DNA from: Dehalococcoidales bacterium
GTDB taxonomy: Bacteria; Chloroflexota; Dehalococcoidia; Dehalococcoidales; JAFGLR01
Assembly: GCA_016927955.1 (NCBI GenBank)
Contig: JAFGLR010000004.1
Location: 1-43,658, forward strand
Length of the DNA stretch: 43,658 bases
Direction: 5' to 3'
How positions within the stretch are numbered: the stretch's first letter is position 1; each line of letters opens with the position of its first letter. The notes under the pieces are model-generated. The model was given only the letters and a program-made list of their open reading frames with translations, was not told the origin of the DNA and searched no databases. Below, piece by piece: positions 26,136-34,992 of this stretch. The position numbers were made by a program, and so were the translations under genes.

Positions 26136-27809
26136 TCAGAAATACTTTCGGCACCATCCTCCGATTCCAATCAGCCCGCAGCCGGCATAATTCAGCCATG
26201 AGTGCGGAGAAGAAAGCATGGATGTGCAATATTGGTTTAAGGTTACCGTACTGGTTATAGTAATCCCGAGATAAAACGGCGGTAACCAGGTTTTAATGAT
26301 TGTCGGTATTGCCGGGTTAAAGATAATAAATATCACAGCGTGTAATAAAAAATAAAAAATAATACCGGCATAAGACGCTTTCATCCCCGGTGTCACTCGT
26401 CCCAAACGGTATCGTTTCGCCCGCAAACGGTCCATGATATCGGAGAAAGCCATCCCGAGACCGATACATATCACAGGAGTTGTCGGTAAGAAATAAAATA
26501 CAAAGGTAACCCGGTTGGTAAATACATCCGACATCCATAGTAAATAAGTACCGAAAAACCACATCAAAGCGAACCTGGCCGGGGCATTTCCTTTCATCGC
26601 TTTAATAATCCAATATATGAAGACCGGTACTATCAAAAACTGAATCGTCCAGCTGATAAACGATACGTACTGAGGGTCGTAAGAATAGACAATGGCATTA
26701 GTGTACGGGAAAATAAACGGGTAAAGCCATGTCCACGGACGGCTTGATATAGATAGGGGCGGGTCGGTAAATTTATTAATCGAAGAAAGCACCATAAGGT
26801 CTTTAATCCGGTCAACCGGGTTTACGAATTGGCCGGTAATAAAATAATCGAACAGAATAGTAAAGAATACGAAAGCCACTGCGGCAATTACCACCGACCC
26901 CACCGCCCACGGCCACTTATCCCGCCGGAAAACCAGCCAGTGTGCGGCTACAGCAATTAGTCCGAATACACCCACTAACTTACAACAGGCACTAAGGGCA
27001 AAAGCCACTCCGGTTGAGAGGTATTTCGAGTGCAGATATAAAAGAAACCCAGCCAGCAAAAAAGTCACCTGATAAACGTCCAGTAACGCCAGACCGGAGT
27101 GGAGGAAAGTCATATTATCGAAAGACATCAGGAAAGCCGCCGCTACCGATGCCTTCCATGAAAGCTGCAATTTCTTGCAGATGAAATAAATCAGAATAAT
27201 ATTAATCGTGCCGAAAATAATCGAGAAAAACCGCCAGCCGATAGCATTATCGGTATACATATAAACAGTCAGCCCTTTTTCGTGTCCCGATGAAACAGTC
27301 CCAAAATGACGGCCGTCCGAAGCAACTCTTATCTCGTTGTTAGCAACATCCACATTCTCGATTTTTAATTGCTCGTCTTCTATGCGAATATAGTTAACGC
27401 CGCTTAGTAATGAGGCATCGTTAACTTTCAATACGAGGTCATTGCTGCTGATAGGCTCGGTAAGTATTACTCCTTTATCGGCTTCCGGGTTGGCAAACCC
27501 ATTGAAAATAAGTTCACCGGCAACGATAAAAAGTTTTGCCAGAGCAGGGTGTTCCTGGCGCATATCACCCGCTCCCCGGACTATCGACCTCGCATCGGTA
27601 ACATACCAGACCTCGTCCCAGACTATAGTGGGCGGGCGCGTTATAGAAAGAGCATGAAATACCAGGGTGACGATGATGATAGCTGATAACGGCAGGTACT
27701 CCCAATGGAGTATTTTATACCACATACTCCGGCGAGGTGCTTCGATAAGCTGCTCCGGTTTCAGGCAATAATTTTCAGCAGGGTAATTTTCAGGAATCGG
27801 CACTTCCAT
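26136..27809 (-). CDS. GT39-like protein mannosyltransferase with inserted beta module
   Basis: Membrane glycosyltransferase of the dolichyl/polyprenyl-phosphate-mannose protein mannosyltransferase type, with about ten membrane helices in 557 residues. The first outer loop has the catalytic acidic pair Asp65-Glu66 in TIVWDEVWY and EHPALAKLF with His87, as in GT39. Between this loop and the second helix (from about residue 190) lies an extra, roughly 75-residue, beta-rich module (about 112-185: YIRIEDEQ, HFGT, GHEKGL). It resembles beta modules in phage and surface proteins, not GT39. The role is probably glycosylation of exported proteins or of lipid carriers. It is convergent with the DnaJ-like gene and divergent from sbcD. 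Confidence 0.75.
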   Translation of the reverse strand: MEVPIPENYPAENYCLKPEQLIEAPRRSMWYKILHWEYLPLSAIIIVTLVFHALSITRPPTIVWDEVWYVTDARSIVRGAGDMRQEHPALAKLFIVAGELIFNGFANPEADKGVILTEPISSNDLVLKVNDASLLSGVNYIRIEDEQLKIENVDVANNEIRVASDGRHFGTVSSGHEKGLTVYMYTDNAIGWRFFSIIFGTINIILIYFICKKLQLSWKASVAAAFLMSFDNMTFLHSGLALLDVYQVTFLLAGFLLYLHSKYLSTGVAFALSACCKLVGVFGLIAVAAHWLVFRRDKWPWAVGSVVIAAVAFVFFTILFDYFITGQFVNPVDRIKDLMVLSSINKFTDPPLSISSRPWTWLYPFIFPYTNAIVYSYDPQYVSFISWTIQFLIVPVFIYWIIKAMKGNAPARFALMWFFGTYLLWMSDVFTNRVTFVFYFLPTTPVICIGLGMAFSDIMDRLRAKRYRLGRVTPGMKASYAGIIFYFLLHAVIFIIFNPAIPTIIKTWLPPFYLGITITSTVTLNQYCTSMLSSPHSWLNYAGCGLIGIGGWCRKYF

Positions 27810-27909
27810 TACTTATACCATTTGTTATTATTTTAACATTGATAATACCGCAAATAGAGTAATTTTGCTAATCATTTTCGAATGCTCTGAGTAAATAATT
27901 ATGCTAAAC

Positions 27910-27915
27910 TATAAT
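27910..27915 (+). promoter_or_regulatory. -10 box of sbcD, leaderless
   Basis: TATAAT ends six bases before ATG 27922, so transcription should start at the A of the start codon. It lies inside the in-frame extension to an earlier ATG (27901), which can therefore not be translated from this transcript. Confidence 0.55.
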
Positions 27916-27921
27916 ATAAAT

Positions 27922-29148
27922 ATGAAAATCATTCACTTTGCCGACCTTCATTTGGGCGTAGAGAACTACGGTCATACGAATCCTGAAACCGGTCTATCGA
28001 CCCGTTTCGAGGATTTTACGAAGGCCTTTGATTACCTGGTAGATTTCGCCATTAACCGCCAGGTCGACCTCGTACTTTTTTGCGGTGACGCCTATAAAAG
28101 CAGGGAACCAAGCCAGACGCAGCAACGCGAATTCGCCAAACGTATCAAACGGCTGGCAGAAACAGGCATACCTGTCTTTCTGCTGGTGGGTAACCATGAC
28201 TTACCGAATGCCATTGGACGGGCGACCTCAACGGAAATTTTCGATACCCTGTCAGTCAAGAACGTTTATGTTGCTAACAAACCTGCAGTGTTCCGCATTC
28301 CAACCAAAAACGGCACTGTCCAGATTGCTTCTCTCCCATGGCTGCGCCGGAGCAGCTTGCTTACCCGTGAAGAAATGAAAACTCTCGATACGGAGCAGTT
28401 GAAAAATAAAATGGAACAAGTACTGACCGACATTATCGAAAAGCATGTTAAAGAGCTTGACTCTTCAATACCGGCAATCTTAACGGCTCATGTCTGGATT
28501 ACCGGAGTGCTGCCCGGGTCCGAAAAGTCGATGTCTTTAGGGGTGGAACATGGCCTGTTATTAAGCAACGTCCAAAATCCGGCCTTCGATTATGTCGCTC
28601 TGGGACATATCCATAAACAGCAGGTACTGGCAAATAATCCCCCGGTGGTATATTCCGGCAGCTTAGAAAGAGTAGATTTCGGGGAGGAAGCAGACGATAA
28701 AGGTTTTTACGTTCTGGATATCGAAACTGATGATAGAGGGAAACGTAGCGTAAAATACGAGTTCCAAAATATTCCGGGACGCCGCTTTGTTACGGTAAAA
28801 GTAGATGTCGACGCAGACGACATGAATCCTACTGCAAAAGTAATTCAAACGTTAACCGCCCAGCCGTTAAAGGATGCCATCGTACGTTTGCAGATTACTA
28901 TGACGGAAGCCGGCAGCAGCCGGTTAAATGATAGTGAAATCAGAAACGCCTTGAAAGAAGCTCAATATTTTACGATTGCCCGAGATACCGCCAGAGAAAC
29001 CCGTCTCCGACTCGGCAAACTGACAGCCTCTGAGCTTACACCGATGGAAGCCCTGAAAATTTATCTGGAAACGAAAAATATATCACCGGAAAGAACCGTA
29101 GAGTTACTGAAATACGGTGAGAGAATGATAGAAGAAACGTCTAATTAG
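27922..29148 (+). CDS. sbcD: Exonuclease SbcD-type nuclease subunit
   Basis: Mre11-like calcineurin-fold nuclease, 408 residues, that degrades hairpin and blocked DNA ends together with the SbcC ATPase. Phosphoesterase motifs: FADLHLG (Asp8, His10), CGDAY, GNHD, LTAHVW and LGHIHKQ. The C-terminal region matches SbcD and contains a helical capping domain that would meet SbcC. The start is set at ATG 27922 because the family begins MKIIHFADLHLG and a TATAAT box lies just upstream. No sbcC follows in the window; the next gene is convergent after 16 bp, so the partner is elsewhere. Confidence 0.9.
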   Translation: MKIIHFADLHLGVENYGHTNPETGLSTRFEDFTKAFDYLVDFAINRQVDLVLFCGDAYKSREPSQTQQREFAKRIKRLAETGIPVFLLVGNHDLPNAIGRATSTEIFDTLSVKNVYVANKPAVFRIPTKNGTVQIASLPWLRRSSLLTREEMKTLDTEQLKNKMEQVLTDIIEKHVKELDSSIPAILTAHVWITGVLPGSEKSMSLGVEHGLLLSNVQNPAFDYVALGHIHKQQVLANNPPVVYSGSLERVDFGEEADDKGFYVLDIETDDRGKRSVKYEFQNIPGRRFVTVKVDVDADDMNPTAKVIQTLTAQPLKDAIVRLQITMTEAGSSRLNDSEIRNALKEAQYFTIARDTARETRLRLGKLTASELTPMEALKIYLETKNISPERTVELLKYGERMIEETSN

Positions 29149-29164
29149 CCGGTCTCTAAAGACT

Positions 29165-29596
29165 TTACGTTAATAATACCCAGATACAGGCTATAATTAT
29201 GCCTAGGGCCGCTCCTATAAATACCTGGAAAGGTGAATGGCCGACAAGTTCCCAGAGTTCTTTCCCTAACTCTTCACGGGGCTTCTGCAGACGGATTTCC
29301 CGCATTAGACGATTTAGAATAAAAGCCTGACGGCTTACCGCCCGGCGGACGCCGGCGGCATCATACATTACCACCATAGCCAGTATTGCTGCGATAGGGA
29401 AATACGGGTTATCGATACCGTATATTAAACCGATACTGGTTGCCAGAGCACTGACAGTCGACGAGTGAGACGAAGGCATACCGCCACTGGATACGAAATA
29501 GCTCCAATTAATCTCGTGGTCCCGCGCCCATCCTACAATAAATTTCACTATTTGAGCGATTGCCCACGCGGAAAAGCATATCAGCAGAATTTTCAT
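29165..29596 (-). CDS. DUF212 / divergent PAP2-family membrane protein
   Basis: A 143-residue membrane protein with about four helices (4-20, 43-60, 67-85, 120-141). It has the hallmark GGMPSSHSS (residues 38-46), which resembles PAP2 phosphatase motifs, and YDAAGVRRAV (78-87) and LGHSPF-like GHSPFQV. Bacillus YuiD and plant homologues belong here; the reaction is not established. AAAGG eight bases before the ATG gives the ribosome site. It is the last gene of the lysS-serS run, 24 bp after serS. Confidence 0.8.
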   Translation of the reverse strand: MKILLICFSAWAIAQIVKFIVGWARDHEINWSYFVSSGGMPSSHSSTVSALATSIGLIYGIDNPYFPIAAILAMVVMYDAAGVRRAVSRQAFILNRLMREIRLQKPREELGKELWELVGHSPFQVFIGAALGIIIACIWVLLT

Positions 29597-29619
29597 TGCT
29601 TAACCTTTTAGTTAACCGC

Positions 29620-30873
29620 CTAATATTTTTTAATAACATCCGTACCGAGATAAGTTCTCAGTACTTCCGGAACTGTTATACTGCCATCTGCCTGTTGATA
29701 ATTTTCCAAAATAGCAATCACAATACGCGGCAAAGCGAGACCCGAACCGTTCAGAGTATGGACGAATTGAGGTTTGGCGTCATTGGACGGGCGGTAACGT
29801 ATATTCGCCCGGCGAGCCTGGAAATCACCGCAATTAGAACATGAGCTGACTTCCAGCCATTCCTGGCAACCCGGTGCCCAGACTTCTATATCATATGATT
29901 TGGTCGAGCCGAAACCAATGTCCCCGGTACAGAGCTCGATAATCCGGTAAGGTAAGTCCAGCTTGCGGCAGACAGTTTCCGCATTCGCCAGTAGCGACTC
30001 TAATTCGTCATTAGAGTTTTCCGGCTCACAGAACTTGTAAAGTTCAACCTTATCGAACTGATGGCCGCGCTTGATACCGCGTACGTCTTTACCGGCGGAC
30101 ATTTTTTCGCGGCGGAAACAGGCAGTGTAGGCTACGTAATGAATAGGCAGGGAGCCGGGTAGTAATATCGTATCCCGGTGCAGGTTGGTCAAAGGTATTT
30201 CGGCTGTACCAACAAACCAGAAATCATCCTCGGCGTCGTGGTAAATGTTATCGGCAAACTTGGGTAACTGACCGGCAGCCACCATACATTCTTTTTTCAC
30301 CATAAACGGCGGGTAGATTTCCGTATAACCATGCTCGGTAGTATGCAAATTTAAAAAGAAATTAATAAGGGAGCGCTGCAGACGGGAACCGATGCCCCTT
30401 AACACGTAAAAACGGCTGCCTGAAAGTTTCGACCCTGCTTCAAAATCGATAATACCTAACTTTTCGCCCAAATCCCAGTGTGGTAAAGGAGTAAATGCTA
30501 ATTTCCTCGGCTCTTTCCAGAAGCGGATAACCTTGTTATCTTCCGAACTCGCACCGATGGGAACAGAAGGCTGGGGTATATTGGGCAATTGCAGTAACAG
30601 GTCTTTAATCTTTTCGTCTAATTGGTTTACCGTATCTTCCAACATCTTCATCTGGTCACGGCGGGCACGATTGGCGGCTAAGGAGGTTTCGTCTTGCTGC
30701 CTTTGTTTGGAAGCTTCCTTATGAATACGGCGCATTTCCTCCAGTTCGGTTGTCTTTTGACGACGTTCCACATCAGCCAGTAAAAGCTCATCGAGTGGAG
30801 CTTTATCGTGCCGGTTGGTGATAGCCTGCCGCACTAAATCCGGATTTTCTCTTATTAATTTTATGTCAAGCAT
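29620..30873 (-). CDS. serS: Seryl-tRNA synthetase
   Basis: Class IIa synthetase of 417 residues. The N-terminal coiled coil (about residues 30-100) contacts the tRNA-Ser long arm. Motif 2 includes CFRREKMSAGKDVRGIKRGHQFDKVE, and motif 3 is NGSGLALPRIVIAILENYQ. The start is ATG 30873 because the family begins MLDIKLIRENPD and AAAGGA sits seven bases before it. A longer in-frame extension to 30918 would overlap lysS by 41 bases. The gap to lysS is four bases, so the two synthetases are probably coexpressed. Confidence 0.96.
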   Translation of the reverse strand: MLDIKLIRENPDLVRQAITNRHDKAPLDELLLADVERRQKTTELEEMRRIHKEASKQRQQDETSLAANRARRDQMKMLEDTVNQLDEKIKDLLLQLPNIPQPSVPIGASSEDNKVIRFWKEPRKLAFTPLPHWDLGEKLGIIDFEAGSKLSGSRFYVLRGIGSRLQRSLINFFLNLHTTEHGYTEIYPPFMVKKECMVAAGQLPKFADNIYHDAEDDFWFVGTAEIPLTNLHRDTILLPGSLPIHYVAYTACFRREKMSAGKDVRGIKRGHQFDKVELYKFCEPENSNDELESLLANAETVCRKLDLPYRIIELCTGDIGFGSTKSYDIEVWAPGCQEWLEVSSCSNCGDFQARRANIRYRPSNDAKPQFVHTLNGSGLALPRIVIAILENYQQADGSITVPEVLRTYLGTDVIKKY

Positions 30874-30877
30874 ATTA

Positions 30878-32356
30878 TTATCCTTTTTCTTTGTGCTGCG
30901 GGAACAAAATAACTTCACGTATTGAAGGAGTATTAGTCAATACCATCACCAGACGGTCGATGCCGATACCCAGACCGCCGGTGGGCGGCATACCGTATTC
31001 CAATGCTTCGAGAAAGTCATCATCCACTGTCCATTCCTCATCACCGTAGCCTTCCCGGTCTTTTAATTGTTCTTCGAAACGCTGCCGCTGTTCCATGGGG
31101 TCGTTAAGCTCGGTAAAAGCATTCGCTATTTCAAAACAACCGGCAAAGGCTTCGAAGCGCTCGACGACTCTGGGATTATCCGTCTTGGTTTTAGCCAGCG
31201 GAGATAGAGATACCGGATAGTCCACCAGAAAACACGGCGCCACTAATTTCGGTTCGACATAGTTCGATACCAGTTCATCCACCAATTTCGCCCAGTTTTT
31301 CTTCGGGTCGACAGCCATCCCCATTTCCTGCATTTTACCCCGTAATAACTCCACTTTTGGATACTGCACAAAATCAATACCGCTGTGCTGTTTTACCGAT
31401 TCGCATAAATTAAGGCGCGGCCAGGGCGGATTAAAGTTCACTGTCTGCTCGCCGATTTTTACTTCGGTTGTCCCGTGTACCTGCTGGCAAACGGCAGAAA
31501 CCATATCTTCCACCATTTTCATTACGTCATTATAGTCGGCATAAGCCTCATAGCTTTCAAGTAACGTATATTCCGGATTATGTTTCACCGAAATTCCCTC
31601 GTTACGAAAGACCCGGCCGATTTCATATACCTTATCAAAGCCGCCCACGATTAATCTCTTTAAATGAAGCTCAAGAGCAATACGTAGGAAGAAGTCCTGG
31701 TCGAGAGCATTATGGTGGGTGATAAAAGGTTTTGCCAGCGCACCCCCGGCTGCAGGTTGCAGAACCGAAGTCTCAACTTCGATAAAACCGCGGCCGTTCA
31801 AATATTGCCTGATCGCCGCTATTATTTTGCTCCTGATTTCAAACCTTTGTTTAACCTCTGGATTACTGATAAGGTCCAGATAGCGCTGACGCTGACGGAT
31901 ATCAGCATCGGTTAAACCGTGCCACTTCTCCGGCAACGGCTGAAGAGACTTACTGAGCAATGTAAAGCCACTTAATTGAACCGTCGGTTCACCGGACTTG
32001 GTACGGATAACCATACCTTTAGCACCAATAATATCACCGATATCGAGCTCTTTAAATAACTCGTTGTCTTTCTCGTTAAAAGTATCTTTTTGATAAAGCA
32101 CCTGGATTTTACCGCTGCCGTCACGGATATCGAGAAAAGACACTTTACCCATCCCCCGCCGGGCTACCAACCGGCCGGCTATACTGACTTCTGCCTTTTC
32201 TGCCGTGCCTTCTTCCTGTTGTTTTAAAAAAGTAACAGCCTGCTCGGCGGTGTGAGTACGGTGATATGTCCGGGGATAAGGGTCGAAGCCAAGCTGGCGG
32301 ATTTTCGCCAGTTTCTCCAACCTTTGTTGTGATATGCGATCGCTTCTAGTAGTCAT
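30878..32356 (-). CDS. lysS: Lysyl-tRNA synthetase, class II
   Basis: Charges tRNA-Lys. The N-terminal OB-fold anticodon-binding domain (about residues 60-150) is followed by the class II core: motif 2 YEIGRVFRNEGI...HNPEYTLLESYEAY and motif 3 GLGIGIDRLVMVLTN. The 492-residue length is usual. The gene is followed by serS after four bases. Its ATG has no Shine-Dalgarno site and lies eight bases after a TATACT box, so an internal promoter splits this run and would give a nearly leaderless mRNA. recO upstream ends 41 bp before the ATG. Confidence 0.96.
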   Translation of the reverse strand: MTTRSDRISQQRLEKLAKIRQLGFDPYPRTYHRTHTAEQAVTFLKQQEEGTAEKAEVSIAGRLVARRGMGKVSFLDIRDGSGKIQVLYQKDTFNEKDNELFKELDIGDIIGAKGMVIRTKSGEPTVQLSGFTLLSKSLQPLPEKWHGLTDADIRQRQRYLDLISNPEVKQRFEIRSKIIAAIRQYLNGRGFIEVETSVLQPAAGGALAKPFITHHNALDQDFFLRIALELHLKRLIVGGFDKVYEIGRVFRNEGISVKHNPEYTLLESYEAYADYNDVMKMVEDMVSAVCQQVHGTTEVKIGEQTVNFNPPWPRLNLCESVKQHSGIDFVQYPKVELLRGKMQEMGMAVDPKKNWAKLVDELVSNYVEPKLVAPCFLVDYPVSLSPLAKTKTDNPRVVERFEAFAGCFEIANAFTELNDPMEQRQRFEEQLKDREGYGDEEWTVDDDFLEALEYGMPPTGGLGIGIDRLVMVLTNTPSIREVILFPQHKEKG

Positions 32357-32364
32357 AATTAATT

Positions 32365-32394
32365 AGTATATCGCAAAAAGATGGAGACTACCAA
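32365..32394 (-). promoter_or_regulatory. Promoter of lysS-serS, nearly leaderless
   Basis: On the minus strand TTGGTA (32389-32394), 18-bp spacer, TATACT (32365-32370). The -10 ends eight bases before the lysS ATG. Confidence 0.5.
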
Positions 32395-32396
32395 TA

Positions 32397-33173
32397 CTAA
32401 GCGCTATTACTTCGGGTCATTTGTTTCAAATCGTCCAGCCAGGCGACGGATTTTACTTCCCGTTCCAGAATATATTTGATATAGCGGCGGATTACTTCCT
32501 GCAATTCACCGGCTAATTGAGCATTAAGTTTTAGTTTAATAGCGGTCTCGTAATCGCTTTTCTGTAAAAGCCGGAGTACTTTTAAAGCATTTACGGAAAG
32601 CGGATAAAGGAACGTCTGGCTCTGACTACAATCCGGACAAAGGACACCGCCGGCAGCGGCGCTAAAATAATTGGCTACAGGTTCCAGAGATTTATGACAG
32701 GTAACGCATTTCTGTAACTCGGGACGGTACCCGGTGATATTGAGTAATTGCATTTCAAAATAACGCAATGTGATTTCTTTATTATTCACCTGGCAGAGCC
32801 GTTCCAGAGTGTCTATTAACAACCGGAAGACCTCGGCATTTTCCATATGCTCGACCGTAAACTGGTCGGTTAATTCAGCAATATATAAACCATAAGAGGT
32901 CAAATTCAAATCACTCTTCAAAGGCAGAAAGGCGTTAATCGTCTGGCTGCCAGTGATAGTATCCAGATTATGCCCCCGGGCAAAAGATACATTTGTATAG
33001 GTTAACAATTCGAGGTGACCGGATAGTTTGCTTTTCGGGCGGCGTACGCCTTTCGCCACGGCGTGGATTTTACCAAGCTGAAGAGTCAGTAAAGTTAAAA
33101 TGCGGTCAGCTTCACCGTGTTTGGTCTTTTTAATTATGATGGCTTGCGTCTCGTAATTACGTGGCTGCGGCAT
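32397..33173 (-). CDS. recO: DNA repair protein RecO
   Basis: Recombination mediator that loads RecA with RecF/RecR. It begins with an OB-fold (residues 8-80: AIIIKKTKHGEADRILTLL, with GKIHAVAKGVRRPKS), then helices and a C4 zinc site (Cys156, Cys159, Cys179, Cys182). Its 258 residues are typical. AGGAAG lies just before the ATG. It shares this leftward run with recR and dnaX, so two RecFOR-pathway proteins may be coexpressed. Confidence 0.93.
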   Translation of the reverse strand: MPQPRNYETQAIIIKKTKHGEADRILTLLTLQLGKIHAVAKGVRRPKSKLSGHLELLTYTNVSFARGHNLDTITGSQTINAFLPLKSDLNLTSYGLYIAELTDQFTVEHMENAEVFRLLIDTLERLCQVNNKEITLRYFEMQLLNITGYRPELQKCVTCHKSLEPVANYFSAAAGGVLCPDCSQSQTFLYPLSVNALKVLRLLQKSDYETAIKLKLNAQLAGELQEVIRRYIKYILEREVKSVAWLDDLKQMTRSNSA

Positions 33174-33212
33174 TTTCTTCCTGCCCCGGTAAACTCCGGA
33201 AAATGATTAGTC

Positions 33213-33536
33213 TCAACAGGGGGTGGTCGTAATAACCTCAATCCTGATTATCTTTACTATCGTTCCCCACTGGTGAGTGCTGGTTTGGTCATTTAATACC
33301 TCGACCGCCATTTTCACAACCTGACCGTCAGTCTTATATTTTGTCTCCAGATTAACGGGGTCATAATTATTGCCATCCGTACCGACAATTCCCCAGAATC
33401 CGCCTTCTAAATCTATATACCTTACGGTACCTTCGATTCCGATGGTGCCTGGTCGCGAAAGTACGGGTACCATTATTCCCACGATAACAGTCAGTATCAC
33501 TACTATATATACGAGGTTTTTCTTCAACCACATCAT
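33213..33536 (-). CDS. Membrane-anchored small OB-like protein
   Basis: A 107-residue protein with one N-terminal membrane helix (residues 7-26) and a conserved-looking outer domain (about 34-102): EGTVRYIDLEGGFWGIVGTDG, then NYDPVNL and later HQWGTIVKIIRIE. I have seen this strand pattern, with its 'LEGGFWGI', 'PxNL' and 'MWGT' marks, in small proteins of archaea and bacteria without a known function. It looks like a small beta barrel. GGGGAG precedes the ATG by 13 bases, and a second ATG follows at once. It lies between the lipocalin-like gene and recO. Confidence 0.6.
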   Translation of the reverse strand: MMWLKKNLVYIVVILTVIVGIMVPVLSRPGTIGIEGTVRYIDLEGGFWGIVGTDGNNYDPVNLETKYKTDGQVVKMAVEVLNDQTSTHQWGTIVKIIRIEVITTTPC

Positions 33537-33604
33537 AATGGCTATATAACTCCCCGGCTATATATTAGCGATTTGTTTTCACTCTGTCGACTAACTTAAA
33601 TATA

Positions 33605-34066
33605 CTAAAAACTATGATAACCGGACGACGGGTTAATCCGTTCCCAGACTAATACGCCGGTTACTCTTTCGCCTCCCATAGACATCGGCGGGGTACTGAG
33701 AGTTAACCGGTCATTTTCGGAGAATTCATAAAAACGTTTCAGGTTAATCCCTATAGCGTTAGGGAATAGATTACCTGTAATATGATGAATTACCAGCTTT
33801 TCTTTTTCGTCTACTTCAAAAGTACCGAAGTAAGCCTGGTAGCCATCGAAAGCTGCCTTAGCTTCTTCCGGCGTACCTTTTAAGTTATCCCGCGAGGCAA
33901 ATTTTGGTCTGTCCGGATTCATAATCTGGGCGGAAACATTACCGCCGGCACTGTAAATTATCAGACCGGCAGCATTTTTGCCCCATAAATAATTCACTTT
34001 TCCGTCTGTGCTGCGGAATTCGGCAGTAATAAGCTTCCAAGCACCAATAAATCGGTCTCGGGACAA
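33605..34066 (-). CDS. Lipocalin-like domain protein
   Basis: A 153-residue protein matching the lipocalin-like family (PF13924-type). The domain opens with FIGAWKLITAEFRSTDG (residues 6-22) and has GLIIYSAGGNVSAQIM and then FGTFEVDEKEKLVIHHITG; the family usually carries GxW in the first strand. No signal peptide is visible, so it may be cytosolic and bind a small hydrophobic ligand. The start is TTG at 34066, directly after the recR stop (TAATTG), behind AGGAG inside the end of recR. This implies coupling to recR. Confidence 0.7.
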   Translation of the reverse strand: MSRDRFIGAWKLITAEFRSTDGKVNYLWGKNAAGLIIYSAGGNVSAQIMNPDRPKFASRDNLKGTPEEAKAAFDGYQAYFGTFEVDEKEKLVIHHITGNLFPNAIGINLKRFYEFSENDRLTLSTPPMSMGGERVTGVLVWERINPSSGYHSF

Positions 34067-34675
34067 TTAAAACTCCTGGCGTCCTTCGAAAGCCCGGGTC
34101 AGTGTAACATCATCGGCATATTCCAGTTCCGTACCGAAAGGCAGACCACGGGCGAGACGCGTTACTTTAATGCCTAACGGGGTAATGACGCGCTGTAGAT
34201 ACAGAGCCGTCTGCTCTCCTTCTAAATTTGTATTGGTAGCCAGAATAACCTCCTGTACGGTATTACTCTGGAACCGGTCCAGCAACTCGCGAATACGAAT
34301 ATCACTTATCCCGACACCTTCGGTAGGTGAAATCGCTCCGTGAAGAACGTGGTAAACACCTTTATAAATACCGGTATGTTCGATAGCCAGAATATCCTGA
34401 GGCTGTTCTATAATACAGATTTTAGTTCGGTCGCGCTGCTCGTTACGGCAAAATACGCAGGGTTCGGTATCGGTTACATTAAAGCAAACCGAGCACAGTT
34501 TGACCTGCTGTTTTACATTTAAAATAGCATCGGCAAGCGATTTTGCCTGCTCCGGTTGTTCTCGTAATAGATAGAAAGCCAGACGCTGGGCACTTTTCGG
34601 CCCGATACCGGGCAATTTATTAAACTCTTGAATCAATCGGGAAATAGCTTCGGCAGTCGTTGAATTCTGGTTCAA
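34067..34675 (-). CDS. recR: Recombination protein RecR
   Basis: Ring-forming partner of RecO and RecF in gap repair. It begins with the helix-hairpin-helix [11 protein letters not shown] (residues 21-31). A C4 zinc motif follows (Cys61, Cys64, Cys73, Cys76), then the Toprim domain with [14 protein letters not shown] and [14 protein letters not shown], and the C-terminal walker-like [13 protein letters not shown]. Its 202 residues are normal. dnaX-ybaB-recR order is widely conserved, and here it is complete. Confidence 0.97.
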   Translation of the reverse strand: MNQNSTTAEAISRLIQEFNKLPGIGPKSAQRLAFYLLREQPEQAKSLADAILNVKQQVKLCSVCFNVTDTEPCVFCRNEQRDRTKICIIEQPQDILAIEHTGIYKGVYHVLHGAISPTEGVGISDIRIRELLDRFQSNTVQEVILATNTNLEGEQTALYLQRVITPLGIKVTRLARGLPFGTELEYADDVTLTRAFEGRQEF

Positions 34676-34686
34676 CTAATTACTCC

Positions 34687-34992
34687 TTACATCAAGCCGG
34701 GAATATTAAAACCGGCCGTAAGGCTGCCCATCTTCTGATTGGCCAGCTCATGTGACTTGGTATAAGCCTCTTTAATCGCAGCCAGCACCATGTCTTCTAA
34801 CATTTCTACTTCCTGAGAATCAACCACTTCAGGTGATATTTTAACGGCCTGGATTTCCTGTTGGCCGTTGATAGTCACCTTCACGGCACCACCGCCTGCA
34901 GTAGCTTCAAGAGTAGTTTGAGCCAATTCATCCTGTATTTTCGCCATTTTGGCCTGTAATTCCTGCGCCTGTTTCAAAATTCTCTGGTTCAT
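34687..34992 (-). CDS. YbaB/EbfC family nucleoid-associated protein
   Basis: A 101-residue DNA-binding dimer of the EbfC family, with an N-terminal helix-rich part (KQAQELQAKMAKIQDEL, residues 7-23) and a beta core containing GGGAVKVTINGQQEI. It binds DNA as a tweezer-shaped dimer and affects nucleoid structure. It starts with an ATG that overlaps the dnaX stop by four bases (ATGA), and recR follows 11 bp later, the standard dnaX-ybaB-recR cassette. Confidence 0.95.
   Translation of the reverse strand: MNQRILKQAQELQAKMAKIQDELAQTTLEATAGGGAVKVTINGQQEIQAVKISPEVVDSQEVEMLEDMVLAAIKEAYTKSHELANQKMGSLTAGFNIPGLM

Noticed and set aside
27901-27921. Seven-residue N-terminal extension of SbcD
   Set aside because: The TATAAT box lies within these codons; the family begins at the second Met.
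30874-30918. Fifteen-residue N-terminal extension of SerS into lysS
   Set aside because: The family begins MLDIKLIRE and a ribosome site sits before ATG 30873.
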